64,000 nt of DNA from Onchocerca volvulus (Eukaryota > Nematoda > Chromadorea > Rhabditida > Onchocercidae). A program made the translations under genes and the position numbers. A model generated the notes under the pieces. That model saw nothing but the letters and a program-made list of their open reading frames with translations, had not been told where the DNA came from and ran no database searches. The DNA lies in assembly GCA_000499405.2 (NCBI GenBank), contig HG738139.1, positions 3,328,976-3,392,975 of the forward strand. The letters are read 5' to 3'. Of the stretch, positions 37,821-51,870 are shown one piece after another. Each line of letters starts with the position of its first letter. The stretch's first letter is position 1.

Positions 37821-40800
37821 TAATCGCAAAGAAACGAGAAATTGTTGTGGTTAGTAGAAAATTTGATAAAACTTTACAGCTTACTTTTAACTGTCTTTTT
37901 CTATTGCTAATTAAAATTTCTTCGATATATATAAATATTTAAATAATCATTTTTATTTCAAATAATACGAGTTTTGTATTTGTAATAAAAATTTTAATTT
38001 TCATTGAAATATTTAAATTTTGCTAATAATTGACGATTATTTACAGGGAATGAAGATGGGATTTATCGATTAACAATTTTTATCAATGATTATTGATACT
38101 TATCTTTTTCTCATTCGTTTTTTGTTTTTAATTAGTAAATTGGGATGTTTTTTTTCTTCTTTTTTTGTTTTTAAGCAATTGGATATTTTTATTGGTATAT
38201 TATTTCGTTATCATTTTTCTATTTCTGATTTTAAGTAATTTGCAAATTGATTACAGAATTTTGTAGAATGATTTATGATCTTGGCAATGGCATTTATTTA
38301 ATTAATAAAATATTTAATCAATTCCGATCACTTACATTTCAAAAGTTATTCAAAACATAGAGATATTAAAATTCTCGAAATATATACTATCATACGGTTT
38401 AAAACAAACATTAAGAGGAAAAAAAAAATAAAAAATATGAATTCAAATGAAACTTACAATTCTAATTAGCAAATCAAACTGATTCATCAATTAGTTTAAA
38501 ACTCTTAATCATTAATTATATAATTTTGAAAATCAAACGAGTACATTTTTTTGCTATTTAAAATTACTTCAATACTTAAAAAATAAATATGAATTATGAA
38601 CAATTGATTAAATTCGATGAAATTTTATTGCTAACAAATTTAAAGAACAGAATTATTAATGAATTCATGCGTAAAATTTTTAATATACCATTGGTGACAA
38701 TAATAATTCACATCATAACCATGAATTCATGAATTTTCGGGGAATATATCATTTTATAGCTTTCATTTTAAATTTTGAAAACTTCAAAATGTCAATTTGA
38801 AAGTTCCTTTTCAGTTTATTCATGAATTCTGAAGATAATTAATCTCATCCGTTATATTTGGCATGATATTATAGTGATAACCTAAATATTATCATGAAAT
38901 TTACATGGATGAGATCAGCAAACACAGTTAATTGATATAATATATGATGAATTTCATGAAATTTAGATCACGGCCCATAAAAAGTAATTTGAAATGAAAT
39001 GAGTACGAATTACAATTTTCAATCAATTTACTCATCAATTTTCAATCAATCAATTATTATCAGTAAATAATTTTTAAATTACATCACATATTTATAGTTA
39101 TAAAAGTTTGCCTTTGCTAAATATAACAATTTGATATGAAAGTTTAAATATGAATAAATAAAATTTCAATGTCAACTTAAAACTTTAAACTATTATGAAA
39201 GAAGAATTTGACAAATGTCCTATCAGTAGTAAATGGCACAAATATTATTGAAATGAATGTTAAATGTTTAATCACAAGTACAAATTTAAATCAAAATTGA
39301 ATTTATTGACTAAATTCAATCATATCGATATGAAATTTGCAAAAGGCAAATATAAACATTTACATTTTAAAATTCAAACTAACATCAAAATTTTTCGTCT
39401 ACGAATGAATAATATAACAAAAGATCGAAATTTAATATTTAAGAAGCAATTTATCAATCCTTAAATTAGAAAACCATTTAGCAATTTTAGTTATTCAATT
39501 TAACAATTTCTGCTATTTCATTTCAAGTTTACATAAATATATATACTCGAATATGAAAAACATTCTTCTTCCGGTACATCTATTTCCTTCTTCTTCATCT
39601 CCATTACATTAAATCAATTCAAGCAGCACTTACGAAAAATCACTTTAAATTTATGTAAATATGCCAAATACAACTTAATCAAGTTCCATTTCCTTTCTTT
39701 TCTCCTCTTAAATTATTATTTTTCAAGCAAAACTAATAATATCGTAATATTATGAATTTTAATCGAAATGAAAATTCGTTAAAAATAAAAAAAAAAAATA
39801 TTTTTCGTCAAAAAAAAAAATTCGCTAAAATTAAAAAAAAAATAGTATTTGTTAATTATTTTCTTTTAATACATTATTCATTTCCGATAAATCAATGCTT
39901 TTAATCATTTTAAAGATAATAAATATGTCGTAATTATGTTGCAAAAAAATTTATTCCCTTTATCATTTGAATTTTTTTTTAAATATCAATTTTAGATAGT
40001 TTGAATTTTTTTTATCGATTTTGCATAGTTTGATTTTGCAAGTTAGCTCAGTTTTTTCCTATTAATTTTTTAAATTTTGTTTTTTTCCCTTATAAAATTT
40101 AAAAAATTAGTTATGATTTATTAGGAGAAATTAATATTTCATAACTGATATGAATCTATTATCTTTGATAGATACAAAATATCTTGATTACTTTGTTACG
40201 GAACATTATAATTATAGATTTAATTAAAAATATACGGTTAATAGAAATATTTGTAAGAAATAACTAAAATAGATTAATCGATAAATTATTTATAAGTTAA
40301 TAATATGTTATTAAGTTAATGAATTTAAACATTACGGTGCTTATATGTATTAAGCTTGACAAAAACTTCTGTTGCTTTTATATATTTTGATGTGAAATAA
40401 AATATTAATTACTATTAATTCATTACTGATATGATGACATACAACAAGCAGGGAATTATTAAGTATTAATTACAATTATTTCATTAGTAGATCCATAAAA
40501 TAATGATTTTTTTTTTTGAATAGATTTATAAAAAATAATGATTTCCAAATATTAGCTATAATCTTGCTGATAATTGAATAGATTGTCATTGGAGTAAACA
40601 AATGACCAATGTCCAGTAATTAGCTTTTTTTATGATAATGACCAGCTGATAACTTTTCCAGAAATTTGCTACTTTCTTTTGTTAAATAAAAAGAATAATA
40701 CTTATCAAATATATACTGTAATCATGATATATTTTTGCATATTTTGCATGTTTATTTTATCTGAAAATACTTACTATTTTTTGCATGCTGCATGTTGCAT

Positions 40801-42333
40801 GCTTCTCGCATACTGCATTTGCAAAATTTTCTGGATGTTTGAATATTATTGCATCTATTCGTGTCATAAATGTCGTGTCATGTCAATTTAGCTTTTGTCA
40901 TTTTTTTTTTTTTTTTGATTATTTGATTTTAAAACAAAAAATAAAGGAATAAAAAGCGACAGAATATATTTGTCCAATGCTCAAATGACATTTTATATGA
41001 CAAGAAATGAATCCTTAAGGACAATGTCAAGTGCCAAGTTGCATTTTCAAATTTATTTGTTTCAGTCATTTCAGAATATTTCACTCAATTTTGCAACTTT
41101 TTAAAATTTTATTTTTCAAATAACTACCAAAATTCATTGCTATTCCATTATGCTTCGAAATATTTTTAATGCAGAGAATGTAGTAATTCAAATTGAAAAA
41201 GAATTATTGATTAAATTTTTATTTGTAATATTTTCATTTTTTCGACATGAATTTTATTTTTTATTTTTTGTTTTTGAATAAAATTGATATGAAAATTAAT
41301 GCACTTAAATTATAAATTTGATTCATAGTTGCAATAATCAATTTGATTATTAACTTTTTCTAACATCCAATTTCACTGACAATTTTATTTATCTTTACTG
41401 ATAAATTTTTTATTTTATTGATAAATTTCTAATCTTTCGTGTCTCTCATTTACTGTTTATTTCGATTTTTCTATAATCTTAATTTTTAATCTTCATCAAG
41501 AAAATCGCATATTCGTTTTCTCTTCTGTTCCATTTTAATTTGTTTTAAAATTAAGTATGAAATTTCAAAAATATTTGAAGCTTGTTGCAAATTAAATTTG
41601 ATTTAAATCGTTTTTGTCTATTCAAATTCTTTGACACTTGATATCATTTGAAACTAATAACATCATAAAGCATTTCCATTAAATTAATTAATGATTAATA
41701 TTAAAATAAAATTTATGCTGGAATAATTAATGATTTATTTCTAACTAAATTTTCTTTTCCTTGATTTGATCATTTTTTTTTTTTTTTGAAGACTTAAATA
41801 AATATTTAAAATTTCACGAAAATTATAATCAAATATTAAGAAACTTATTTATTTTCATTTTTTCCCGTCTTGATAATTTTAATTTTTAATAATTACATGC
41901 TATTTGTACAAATTTAAATAATAAATACTGTAATTTACAATTTAATTTTGCATATTAAATAAGCATTTAAAAGGAAAAAATTAGCATTCAAGAGATCATT
42001 AATTCGTAGTAAATGATAGGTTAATATTTAATACTTAATATTTAATATTTGCATATTACTTAGTACTTAATATTTAATGTTTAAATTATTCTTGTAATAT
42101 TTCAAAATAAAAGATATAAAATTAAATATTCCAAAAGAAAAAAAAAAGGATATAAAATTTAATTTTAGACATTAAATTTTATGATCATCCAATCTCCCGC
42201 ATGGAAAATGTCTTTTTATGTTGTGCAAAAGGGATTAATTAACAGCATCAGCAATTTTGATGTGTTTTTTTTTTCTTGAATTACCAAATAATTCATGATT
42301 TCATTTCCTTTAATCGATTTTTTGAATTTCAAA

Positions 42334-42378
42334 GGGAGAGAGAGAGATGGAGAGGGGAAGAGAGGGAAAGATAGAGAA
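42334..42378. repeat. GA-rich purine stretch
   Basis: A run of GAGAGAGA/GGGAAAG-type purines on the plus strand, likely a decayed microsatellite. Confidence 0.8.
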
Positions 42379-42537
42379 AATTTAATTGGTAAGCAATTAA
42401 CAGCAAAATAAATGATTCTTCCAAGTGTGAAATGAAACAGTATAAATATCAAGAGAATATACTTGCATTAACAATAATAGAAATTTTAAACTTAAACAAA
42501 CATACAATAATTGTATTCTATTCCAGCATTTCTAATG

Positions 42538-42645
42538 TAGTGTTTACTGTTTATGTTTATTGTTTATTGTTTATTGTTTACTGTTTATTGTCTATTGTTT
42601 ATTGTTTACTGTTGCTGCTGTTGTTGTTGTTGTTATTGTTGCTTT
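42538..42645. repeat. TGTTTAT-type minisatellite running into (TTG)n
   Basis: About ten units of TTTATTG/TTTACTG type (7 bases) followed by a TGT/TGC trinucleotide run. It creates a spurious open frame on the plus strand. Confidence 0.9.
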
Positions 42646-43472
42646 AATTTTTTTCTCTTTCATTTAAAATACTGTAAAATCAGTTCCGTTTTTTTTTTTC
42701 TACACAATACTTTATTTGATCGATTATTAATTAGTGAAGATGGAATTATTAGTGATATTATTTTCAATAACTTTCATATATTGTTTATTGTTATCGTTTT
42801 TTTTTTTAATTTTTTATTTTCTTTTCAAATATTGTAAAATCAATTTTTGTTTTCTACTTATTAATTAACCTATTTTATTTGATTAATTATTAATTAGTAA
42901 AAATGGAATTATTAATGATCTAATTTTCAAAAGGAATAATACAAACTAATAGAAGCGAAAATTGATCAAAAGAAAAAAAAGAAAAAAACTTTCACACAAT
43001 TGTTAAATTTATTCAAATCTTGGTTTTCTTTTCTTTTTTTTTTTTTCAATTTCTTTATTTCATTTTTTTTTTTTCTTAGCTTTTGCCAATCTTTCATTGA
43101 ATATTCATTTTTCATCTATTCTCAATTTTTAGCTATCATTTCGTTCAAAATATTTTGATTTTATCGATTCCTTCTCTTCCATTTGCTTCTTTTTTTTCAT
43201 TTTTTTTTTTTTTTCAATCTCCCAATTTTGTCAATCTAATTTAATTTACAATTATCGATTACTAATTGTGCTATTCCTATTAATTTATGATTTTTCGATT
43301 CCTTAGAGATTTGTGATATCTCATTTCCATAATAATCTCTTGATAATAATATATACCAAATTGTCTTAAAAATTAAAAACCGCTACAGGTGGTTGTCTAT
43401 CATTCTTCACATTTCTCATTCATTATTATTTTATCGTAACCTTTTCATTTTCTTCCACTATTGTTGATTTTA

Positions 43473-43475
<3 letters not shown>

Positions 43476-43507
<32 letters not shown>
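43476..43507. repeat. A32 homopolymer
   Basis: Thirty-two consecutive A residues, one of the longest homopolymers in the window. No coding-like sequence lies upstream, so a retrocopy poly(A) tail is not supported. Confidence 0.95.
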
Positions 43508-43509
<2 letters not shown>

Positions 43510-44671
43510 AAAAATGCGGTAAAAGTAAGAATAGAAGAAAAATTGGAAGAAATTGAAATATTTTAATATTTTTTCAAAATTTTACACCTATTGTTTTATT
43601 TGAATTTTAATCTTATTAAAACTGCAATTTCATCCATTTTAAATCTATCATTATTTTATTTCAATCTTTTACTATATTCTTTCATCACTAAAATTTTGTT
43701 TTAAAAAAAAAAAAAAAAAATGCGGCAAAACAAGAATTGAAAAAATTAGCAAGAAATTGAAATATCTTAATACTTTTCACAAATTTCACATCTCTTGTTT
43801 TATTTTGTATTTTAAATTTTTTGAAATTTATTATTTCATGTATTATTTTGAACAATTATTACATTATCAAAATTACCACATTAACTGTTATGTTTTGTGA
43901 GAGAAAAAATTGATCGCAAAATTCGATTAAATTCAAAAAATTGATTGCATCGATTTCATTTTCGCTTTTTTCCTCTTGCTTTTCCGCCATTTCAATTAAT
44001 TTTTCCAATTCTTTTTCCATCCAATCTAAATGTGAATTAATTTAATTTAACACACAAAAAAAAGGATGTCCTATCAATTGCATCTTGAGAATTTCATCTT
44101 TTTTTTTCATTTTTTAACAATGAATCATTTTGTTTTAAATTGTGGTACTTATTTTCTCGCTGAATGGAAAATGGCATATTATTCACCAAAAAGAAAAAAA
44201 AAGAAAAAAAAGAAAAAAGAATTAAAAAATTTTTTCTGTAAATACAAAAAAAAAAACGAATTAAAATTTTTTTTTCTATTTTTGGAACTAAAGAATTTAC
44301 ATAATTAATGCAGTAAAATATTATCGATAAAAATTTTAGCATCTCATCTGACTTTCATTATTTTTTTTCTTTTTTTTTTTTTTTTGTCAAATATGGAACT
44401 TCTAAGATGTTGAAATTTGTTGAAACAGGAATAATCAAAATATTATGGAATTTAATAAAATTTAAGATTTCAAAATAAACATTTGGGATATTTTTAATAG
44501 TCGGAAATCCATTTAGTGAAAATGAATGACAAAAATAAATATTATTTATTTCGATCAATTATTGAATTTTCTGACAAATAGAATATATTATGTTTTTTGT
44601 GCGGTTGATAATTCTTTTTAAAAAAGGCTAAAAATTGAAAAAAAACAATAGAGGTCAAAAGTTCCTAAAAA

Positions 44672-44697
44672 TTGAAAGGTCAAAAGGTCAAAGGTTT
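44672..44697. promoter_or_regulatory. Clustered GGTCAAA motifs
   Basis: AAAGGTCAAAAGGTCAAAGG at 44676-44695 contains two closely spaced GGTCA half-sites; a third GGTCA lies at 44653. It resembles a direct-repeat nuclear-receptor element with a two-base gap. No neighbouring gene is identified. Confidence 0.3.
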
Positions 44698-44877
44698 CAG
44701 AAGTTATATTATGCTCAAATTATCAAACTCAAACATTTCCATTCATTCTTGAATAAAACAATGAAATACAGAACAAATATTTATCTTTTGGGAGTAATGA
44801 TTAAAGTAAACGTTCCATCTTTCCACTTCAAATGTGAAAAATTTTAATTCGAAAAATGATTACCTGTATTCTTATAA

Positions 44878-45290
44878 TTTATCAAGTATTTCAATTCATA
44901 TTGTACTCCTATTATTTGTGTAACATTCTAATTTATACCGCATTCCTGTTATTTATCAAGCATTTCTGTTATTTGTTTAGTTTCCAACTTATATTATATT
45001 CCTGTTATTTGTATAGCATTCTAACTTCTACTATATTCCTGTTATTTGCCTAGCATTCTAACTTATATTATATTATTATTATTTGTCTACATTTTATCGT
45101 ATTGTATTCCTGTTATTTTTTTTAGTATTCCAATTTACATTGTATTGTTGTTATTTGTCTAGCATTTCAAGTTGTACTCTGTTGCTGTTATTTACCTTGT
45201 ATTTCAACCTATGTACTATATTTCTATTATTTGTTTAGTATTTCAATTTATATTGCATTTCTGCTATTTGTTTAGGATTCCATTAAGTAT
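44878..45290. repeat. Degenerate ~41-bp minisatellite
   Basis: About nine or ten units built on TATATTCCTGTTATTTGTNT followed by AGCATTCTAACT. The best-preserved units are between 44985 and 45065. Repeat-derived hydrophobic open frames at 44856-45053 and 45172-45567 are by-products. Confidence 0.85.
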
Positions 45291-48200
45291 TTTTGATTTC
45301 TTCAGCAAAAAAAAAAAACTTCAATTTCCAGAATTTAAGGAATTATTTGTCGTATTGTTTTGTCGCTATTTCGTTTGTTTACTTTCGAAAGTTCACAATT
45401 CCTATCTTTTTTATTTCATTAAAGTAAACATCAAATTTTTTTTTTTTGAATTTGATTTTAGTTTTATCATTTACATATTTTTTAAAATCGAAAATTCTAG
45501 AATAAATAAACGGCTTACTTATATATCATTTGCTGAAAAACGAGCTAAAAATTTAGAAATCATTTAAAAACGGTTGAAAATTCGAAACTTAGCTAATACT
45601 TAATTCTAAAAGCGATCAAAAATTAAAATGATAGAAAATTTTAATTTTAAATTTTAATAATATTTGTGAAAGAAAAATGAAAATTATGTTTCTTTTTCCC
45701 TCATTTTCTTCTTTAACTATAAATATAGTTCTAATTTACACTAATAGAAAAAAAAAACATTTTTATTTATATAGATTTCTCATTATTATCCAACAAAAAA
45801 AAAAAAAAAAAAAGATCTGAAAAATGGTAATTACTTATTTTTTAAATGCTAATTATTGGCTTAATGAAAAAATGAATTGTCACTTAAAAGTTATAAAAAT
45901 AAAGCAATAATCCAAAATAATACTTAAGAAAAAAAAAAAAAAACAAAATTATTTCCTTAAAGATTATGAATTTTTGAAAGTTAAGAAATTTATCATAATT
46001 AATATTTGTTATCATTAATTTTATTTTATTTTTTTCTTCTTTTTTCTGACAAAATTTTGTAAAATTTTCCATAAAATTTATTGGCAACATAAATTCAGGT
46101 AAAGATGATCATCATTAATGATGACATGTATTGGTGTCACATTGTGTCAATAAAGCAGCACATCAAATTGTCACCTCTAAGTTTCTACCTTTCATTTTAT
46201 TTAAATTTTAATTTATAATTTGTAGAATTTAATTTGTAAAGAAGTATCTACTTTCATTAGCAAAATTTTAATTTCTTTTAATCCATACCAATTATTTTTA
46301 TCTTTTTTTTTTTTTTACTTTGAAAATATAAATATAAAGATTGGAATAATAGCAAAATTCAAAGATATTATTTTATAAATAAAGAATAGTAGCAAAATTC
46401 TGAAATTTATGAAAAAAAAAGACCTGAAAATCGTTAATTTTTGAAAATTAAGAAATTTATCATAAATAGTAGTAAAATTAATTCAAAGAATTCATAAATT
46501 AAATAAATTGAAAAAATAGATTTCATTATAAGCAAACAATCGTTTAAAATATATTTTATTTAATAAAAATGTCAATTGTAAAACTGAGAAAGTCATAAAA
46601 TTATCATTCTTATTTTATTTCATTCGTGCATGAAATACTATAAATTTGTTCAAATTTAGGTCAAATTAGTAATAAATAGTCTTCAGGAAAGATAGAAATG
46701 ATATATTCATAATGACCACTGATAATATCAATAATAAACAGAAGTCACATCTGTCTAGGAATATTTATCATAATCTATTTGCATCATAGTCAATTTCAAT
46801 AAAATTTATCATTTTAATAGGATTTTTATTTCAAAAAGAATTGTTAAAATTCAAAATTAATAAGCTATAAAATCGATAATTTTCGAATGTTTCATTAAAA
46901 AATAAAGTATTCTGTTAATTATTACATTTTTTTTCAAGTAAGTTGTATTTTTTCATAAATAAAAATTGGTTATTTGAATTCAATTTTTATATTTTTACTT
47001 CAATTCAGTAAGATTTTTTTCTCTACGTTTTACATATTAAAACTTTAAGAAATTTTTTTGTCTTTTTAATTTTTTTTCAACGAATAAAAAAATTTAAATC
47101 ATCAGTTTTCATCAAACGAAACATGTGAATTGTGAAATTTCACAAAAAAAAAAATCGAAATTGTCAAATCATATTAAAAAATTTAATTGGATTTGATAAT
47201 TGAGTTGAATATAATAGCATAATAATTTTCTTTTTTTTTTTAAATGCATTTTGCGTATTAAAAATTTGGAAAATTTATTTTGTCTTTTTGAAAATTAAAT
47301 TATCAAGGAAATTTCTAATTTTTTTCAAAAAAAAAAAAAAAAAAAGATCACTAATCATGATAATATAATAATTTTCTCGTGTTTTTTTTAAATTTTTTTC
47401 TTTTAATCATAATATTGTAATAATGATTTCGATCCGGAAATGAAATGGAAAAAAAAAATTCTAATTTGATAGAAATTATTCCATCGAAAAGCTCATCCTA
47501 TGTTCTTTTTTTTTTTCTCTTCTTCTTTTTTCCCTATATAATTTCAAATTTTTATTTATTTTACTCAATAATACGTAACTATCTATTCGTTCTCGTATAA
47601 ATTACCTGGCAAGAAAAGAAAAAAAAATTAAAAAATATTTTCATTGCAAGAATAATTGGGTATAATTAATTTATAAAAAGTAAAAAATTTTTGAAGGACA
47701 TATACATACAATTTACGAAATAATACCTGTATATAAATGTATTAGAAATGAGGAAGTAATTAATATTTTTTGCACTATTAAGCCTTGTATGTCGCAAATA
47801 ATGCGAAAATAAATTAAATGTTTCAGCGAATTTTTCGCAAATTTTTCAATATTTTTTCTTCTGCAACATCAATTTTTACCTTCATTTATCTTTACCCATC
47901 AATTTTTACCTTTTTTTTTTTTTCGTTCTTTTTTTTTCTTCCTTTTTTCTTTGATAAAAAAAATTCCAATAATTATTAATAGAGATGATTAATTTAAAAA
48001 AAAAAAATTTAATTGATTTCAGAAGAATTTTGCTTTCTAAAAGAAAAAATTCCATAAATATCAATTCAGGTAACTAATTTCAAAAAAAAAAAAAACAAGA
48101 AATTTGACTGATTCTGAAATCAATTAAATTTTTAGAAAAATTAATAGCAAATTATTTCTATCAATCAATTTCAATTATTATTTCAATTTAAATATATTCT

Positions 48201-49280
48201 CATATGGATAAATCCATTATATCGCTTAAATTATTTTTTTTTTTTCGTTAGATTTTCGAAAAAATGAAAAGCAATATCTGTACAAGATGTTTACCACATG
48301 TTTCAACATTACTTTGTTAAAAATTTGATCTTTGATCTATAATTAAAAATTTAATCTTTTTGTGACACATTTTTGCATTTTGCAAACATTCGAATTGTAT
48401 GCATGCATAATGCATGCAAAATGCTTGTTTACAACATGCACATTATTAATAATAGATACATTACTAATAGTTTGAGAGAAATTATAAAATGATTGCAAAT
48501 AAGCTGAGAGAAATATCTTGCAAAAAAAAAAAAAAAAAAAATTATCAAATAATACATTTCTAATTTATCAAAATTAAAATTATATATAAAGCAAAAATAG
48601 ATTTCTCTCAATTTTCCCAATTTCTTTTCTTAAAATTACGCAAAATTCATTCATTTCTGTGTTATCGAAATACTCTAATATAATCTCTTAAAATTAGGTT
48701 AATTTCAAATTTATTCACTCTCTTAAAATTCGATCATATTTATTCAATCTTTTACCAGCAATGACCAAATTAAATAAATCATTGAAGCATTAAAATGTCC
48801 GATATATATTTACAAATTTATGTGTATAAAAATGATCATTTTAAATAATAAAACTTTTATTTTTAACGTCATTTTTATTGAATATATCATTAATTCATTT
48901 ATTATCTTTAAATTTATTCATATCATTTCCGTTTTATCATATTTGTTTTTGCATTTCCGTTAAAATATGTAAACAAATTTTCTATTCGCCTCTCATTTGA
49001 AATGTTTTAAATTTGAAATGATTTTGAAATTTAATCGAAATATGATTGATAATCAGAAAATAAGTAATGCTATTGTTATCGATTAAATTGTTATAACAGA
49101 GAAATAGTTGAAAGAACAGAAAGTATTACTTTTGTTGAGTAAATAAACGACCGGATTGAATAACGGATGATGATTGAGATGATTTGATGATAATCGATCA
49201 GTATGCCCTTTATATTTCAAATTCAATCGAATCGATCAATTTTAAGTTAACCCTCCACGATATTTCTATTTTGCTTCTTC

Positions 49281-49331
49281 CCTCTCTCTCTCTCTCTCTC
49301 TCTCTTTCTCTGTCCCTCTCTCTCTCTCTCT
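49281..49331. repeat. (CT)n microsatellite
   Basis: A run of CT dinucleotides interrupted once by TTTCTCTGTCC. Confidence 0.95.
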
Positions 49332-49608
49332 TTTTCCCTTTTATTCTAAAATTAATCTATCTAGATGATTTCCTTTTCGACAAATGTATAATTTACAACC
49401 TCATTAAAATCTTATAACTACAATAAGCTACCGAAAACCAGATGCTTTCTACTAAATCCATTTTAAGCTTAGTACTTATGGAAACAATTTAGCTTGTTGC
49501 TGAATTACTATCAAAAATTTTCAAAAATTTATATTTTATTTTAAAAAATTCTTTAAAAATTTCATTAAAAAATAAATTCCATTAAATTATTCTACACTAA
49601 AAATTAGA

Positions 49609-50362
49609 TGATATCATATCAGTAAAGTTTTTATTTTAAGTTCGATGATTATCATATCAGTAAAGGATATACATCTGCTTATTTAAAGTTTCAAAAAAAT
49701 AAAAATTCTAAAATATAAGTGCAATTTCTTTTTTTCTTTTACAAATATTGATATCATATCAGTAAAAGATATGTCTGCTTATAATATTAATCACAATGCT
49801 TCATATTTCTAGTTCATTATTTAATGTAAAAAAAAAAGACTAATTTGCAAGTTCCAAGTTAGATGATATCATATCAATAAATAGTTCATCTGATTCATAT
49901 TTTTGATAACTATTTATCACCGCTAATCAGAATGATTCATACTTTTAGTTAAAAAATTGCGGGAAAAATCCGAAAGATAGAATTATTGTATTTTTCGGAT
50001 TTTCGGAAATAAGGAATGTTAAAGGTCACTTTCGGAAATAAGGAATGTTAAAGGTCATGAAGCGCGAAGAAAATTTCAAAATGACCAGAAAAAAAAAAAC
50101 ATGTTATAAACATGTTTTCCGAAGATCTACTTGTTTTGTCTATAATAAATTCTTTCTACAAATAGAAATCATCTCTTTCACAAAATTATTTTCCCAACAA
50201 TTACTATTTAATGCAAAAATGTCAACATTACAAGTTTTAAATTGATTAAAAAAGTTGATATCATATCAGTAAGAGAATTGATATCATATCAGTAAACGAA
50301 GAAAGATATATCTGCTTGTAATACTAAAAATCAGAATGAATCATATTTCTAATTACTAGTTA
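49609..50362. repeat. Cluster of repeats built on GATATCATATCAGTAAA
   Basis: The core GATATCATATCAGTAA or a close variant occurs near 49611, 49647, 49750, 49865, 50251 and 50277. Several copies are followed by AGATATATCTGCTTATAATA and then AATCAGAATGATTCATATTT. The units look like fragments of one longer repeat of about 100 bases, partly rearranged. Confidence 0.8.
50001..50057. repeat. Two-copy 29-bp tandem duplication
   Basis: TTTCGGAAATAAGGAATGTT plus AAAGGTCA is repeated exactly at 50001 and 50030. Exact identity implies a recent duplication. It lies inside the GATATCATATCAGTAAA cluster. Confidence 0.95.
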
Positions 50363-51214
50363 ATGCTAGAGATGACTGATGATTATTGGGGCAGGTTTAA
50401 GTTGAATAATAGATTAGCAAATAGTTCAATTGCATCATTTAGTATTGTTGAGGATGAGGTTTGGGGTCATGTCATGCTGATTGCGCATACTCTCGACAAA
50501 TCTCTCCAAGTCTCGAATGTCACACACATTGGCGACACAGAGGACATTTCAGCAATGTATTGAAATAATTTTCAAACTACCTACAGCTTGCAATTTATTC
50601 CGATTCCATAAATAGTTTCAATTCATTCTCCTCCTCCTCTTCCTCCTTAATTTCCTCTTCCTTCCTTCTTTTCATGTCTCCTTTTCCTTTCTTCTTGTCT
50701 TACACTATTAATTTCTTGCCAAATGGTCAAGCTTTTCATAAACAAAATCGTAAAATGATGATAAACATCAACATTATCGTCGGTACAGCTTATTATTTAT
50801 CCTCTCATTGTCATTTTGAGTATTGTTGTTCCAAATCATTTCGATATAGTAAATAATCATTTATGAGGAAGAGAAAAATTTAAAAAAAGAAAATTTCATT
50901 TAAAATTTGACAAATTCATTTTTTTTTTCTTTCACCATATACATTCTTTTTTTTTTTCCCATAAAGTACTATTATCCTAAGTACTTATTTATTCATCTTA
51001 TGAAAAAGCTTTACATTACAATATTAAAATTGAATTTTGCCTTTTTTTTTTTTAAATTGAAAAAAAAATTTTTTTCTCACAAACAAAGTTTATAAAAACA
51101 TGTAGTTGATCATGAAATTTTCGAAATGCACTTTTCCCGTAAATTATCCTTGAAAATTTAATTGATATCTATATTTTTACATTTCCTAGGATAAATTTTA
51201 ATATTATTTTCACC

Positions 51215-51227
51215 AGGTCAAAGGTCA
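51215..51227 (+). promoter_or_regulatory. Perfect DR1 motif (AGGTCA-A-AGGTCA)
   Basis: The 13 bases are two exact AGGTCA half-sites separated by one A, the consensus bound by HNF4/RXR-type nuclear receptors in other animals. No adjacent gene is recognised, so function is unproven. Confidence 0.35.
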
Positions 51228-51475
51228 TTGTAACATATTATTATAGCTATACTATAATGGCTATTTATGGTTGGCTTATTTATCTTTGTTGTTCGTTTCA
51301 GCAAATGAAAATCACAACCGAGAAAAGATTGGGCAAACATTTACAGCTAATAAAACTAAACTAATTTCACATCGCATTAGCCCGAAACTCTTCCATTTAC
51401 CTGTTTAACATTATCATATCTGTTCAGTTTCTTATAATTTTTAGCATGCGGTTTATATTTGACCTTTCTAACAAA

Positions 51476-51870
51476 TCAATATTATCATTATCATCATCAT
51501 TATCATTATTATTATTAATTATTATTATTACTAATTACTAATTATCATTATCGTCACTTATTATTATTACTATTGCTTTTCCATTTCCCGTTTGACATAA
51601 AATACCTGTCTAATTTGTAATTATTTACAGTTTTATATTGTCCTTTTTAATTAATTAGTTATTATCACTTCCATTTTTTTTTTTACTATCGTATTTCATT
51701 ATTACGATTTATTATTATTGTAATTCATTATCATTACTATACACTATTATTATTATTATCATTACTATCATTTTTCATTACTATTATTATTAAATATTAC
51801 TACTATTGTTATTATCAGTTATTATTACTACTATCATTTATTATTATTACCATAATAATGATTACGATTA
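51476..51870. repeat. ATT/ATC-rich simple-sequence region
   Basis: Interspersed ATTATT, ATCATT and ATTACT units over about 400 bases, without open frames. Confidence 0.8.

Noticed and set aside
42432..42837. Two overlapping plus-strand open frames with YCLLFIVYC or poly-Cys runs
   Set aside because: They are translations of the TTTATTG and TGT/TGC repeats.
45172..45567. 131-codon plus-strand hydrophobic open frame
   Set aside because: Its first third is the ~41-bp minisatellite and the rest is Phe/Lys-rich AT sequence with no splice structure or motif.
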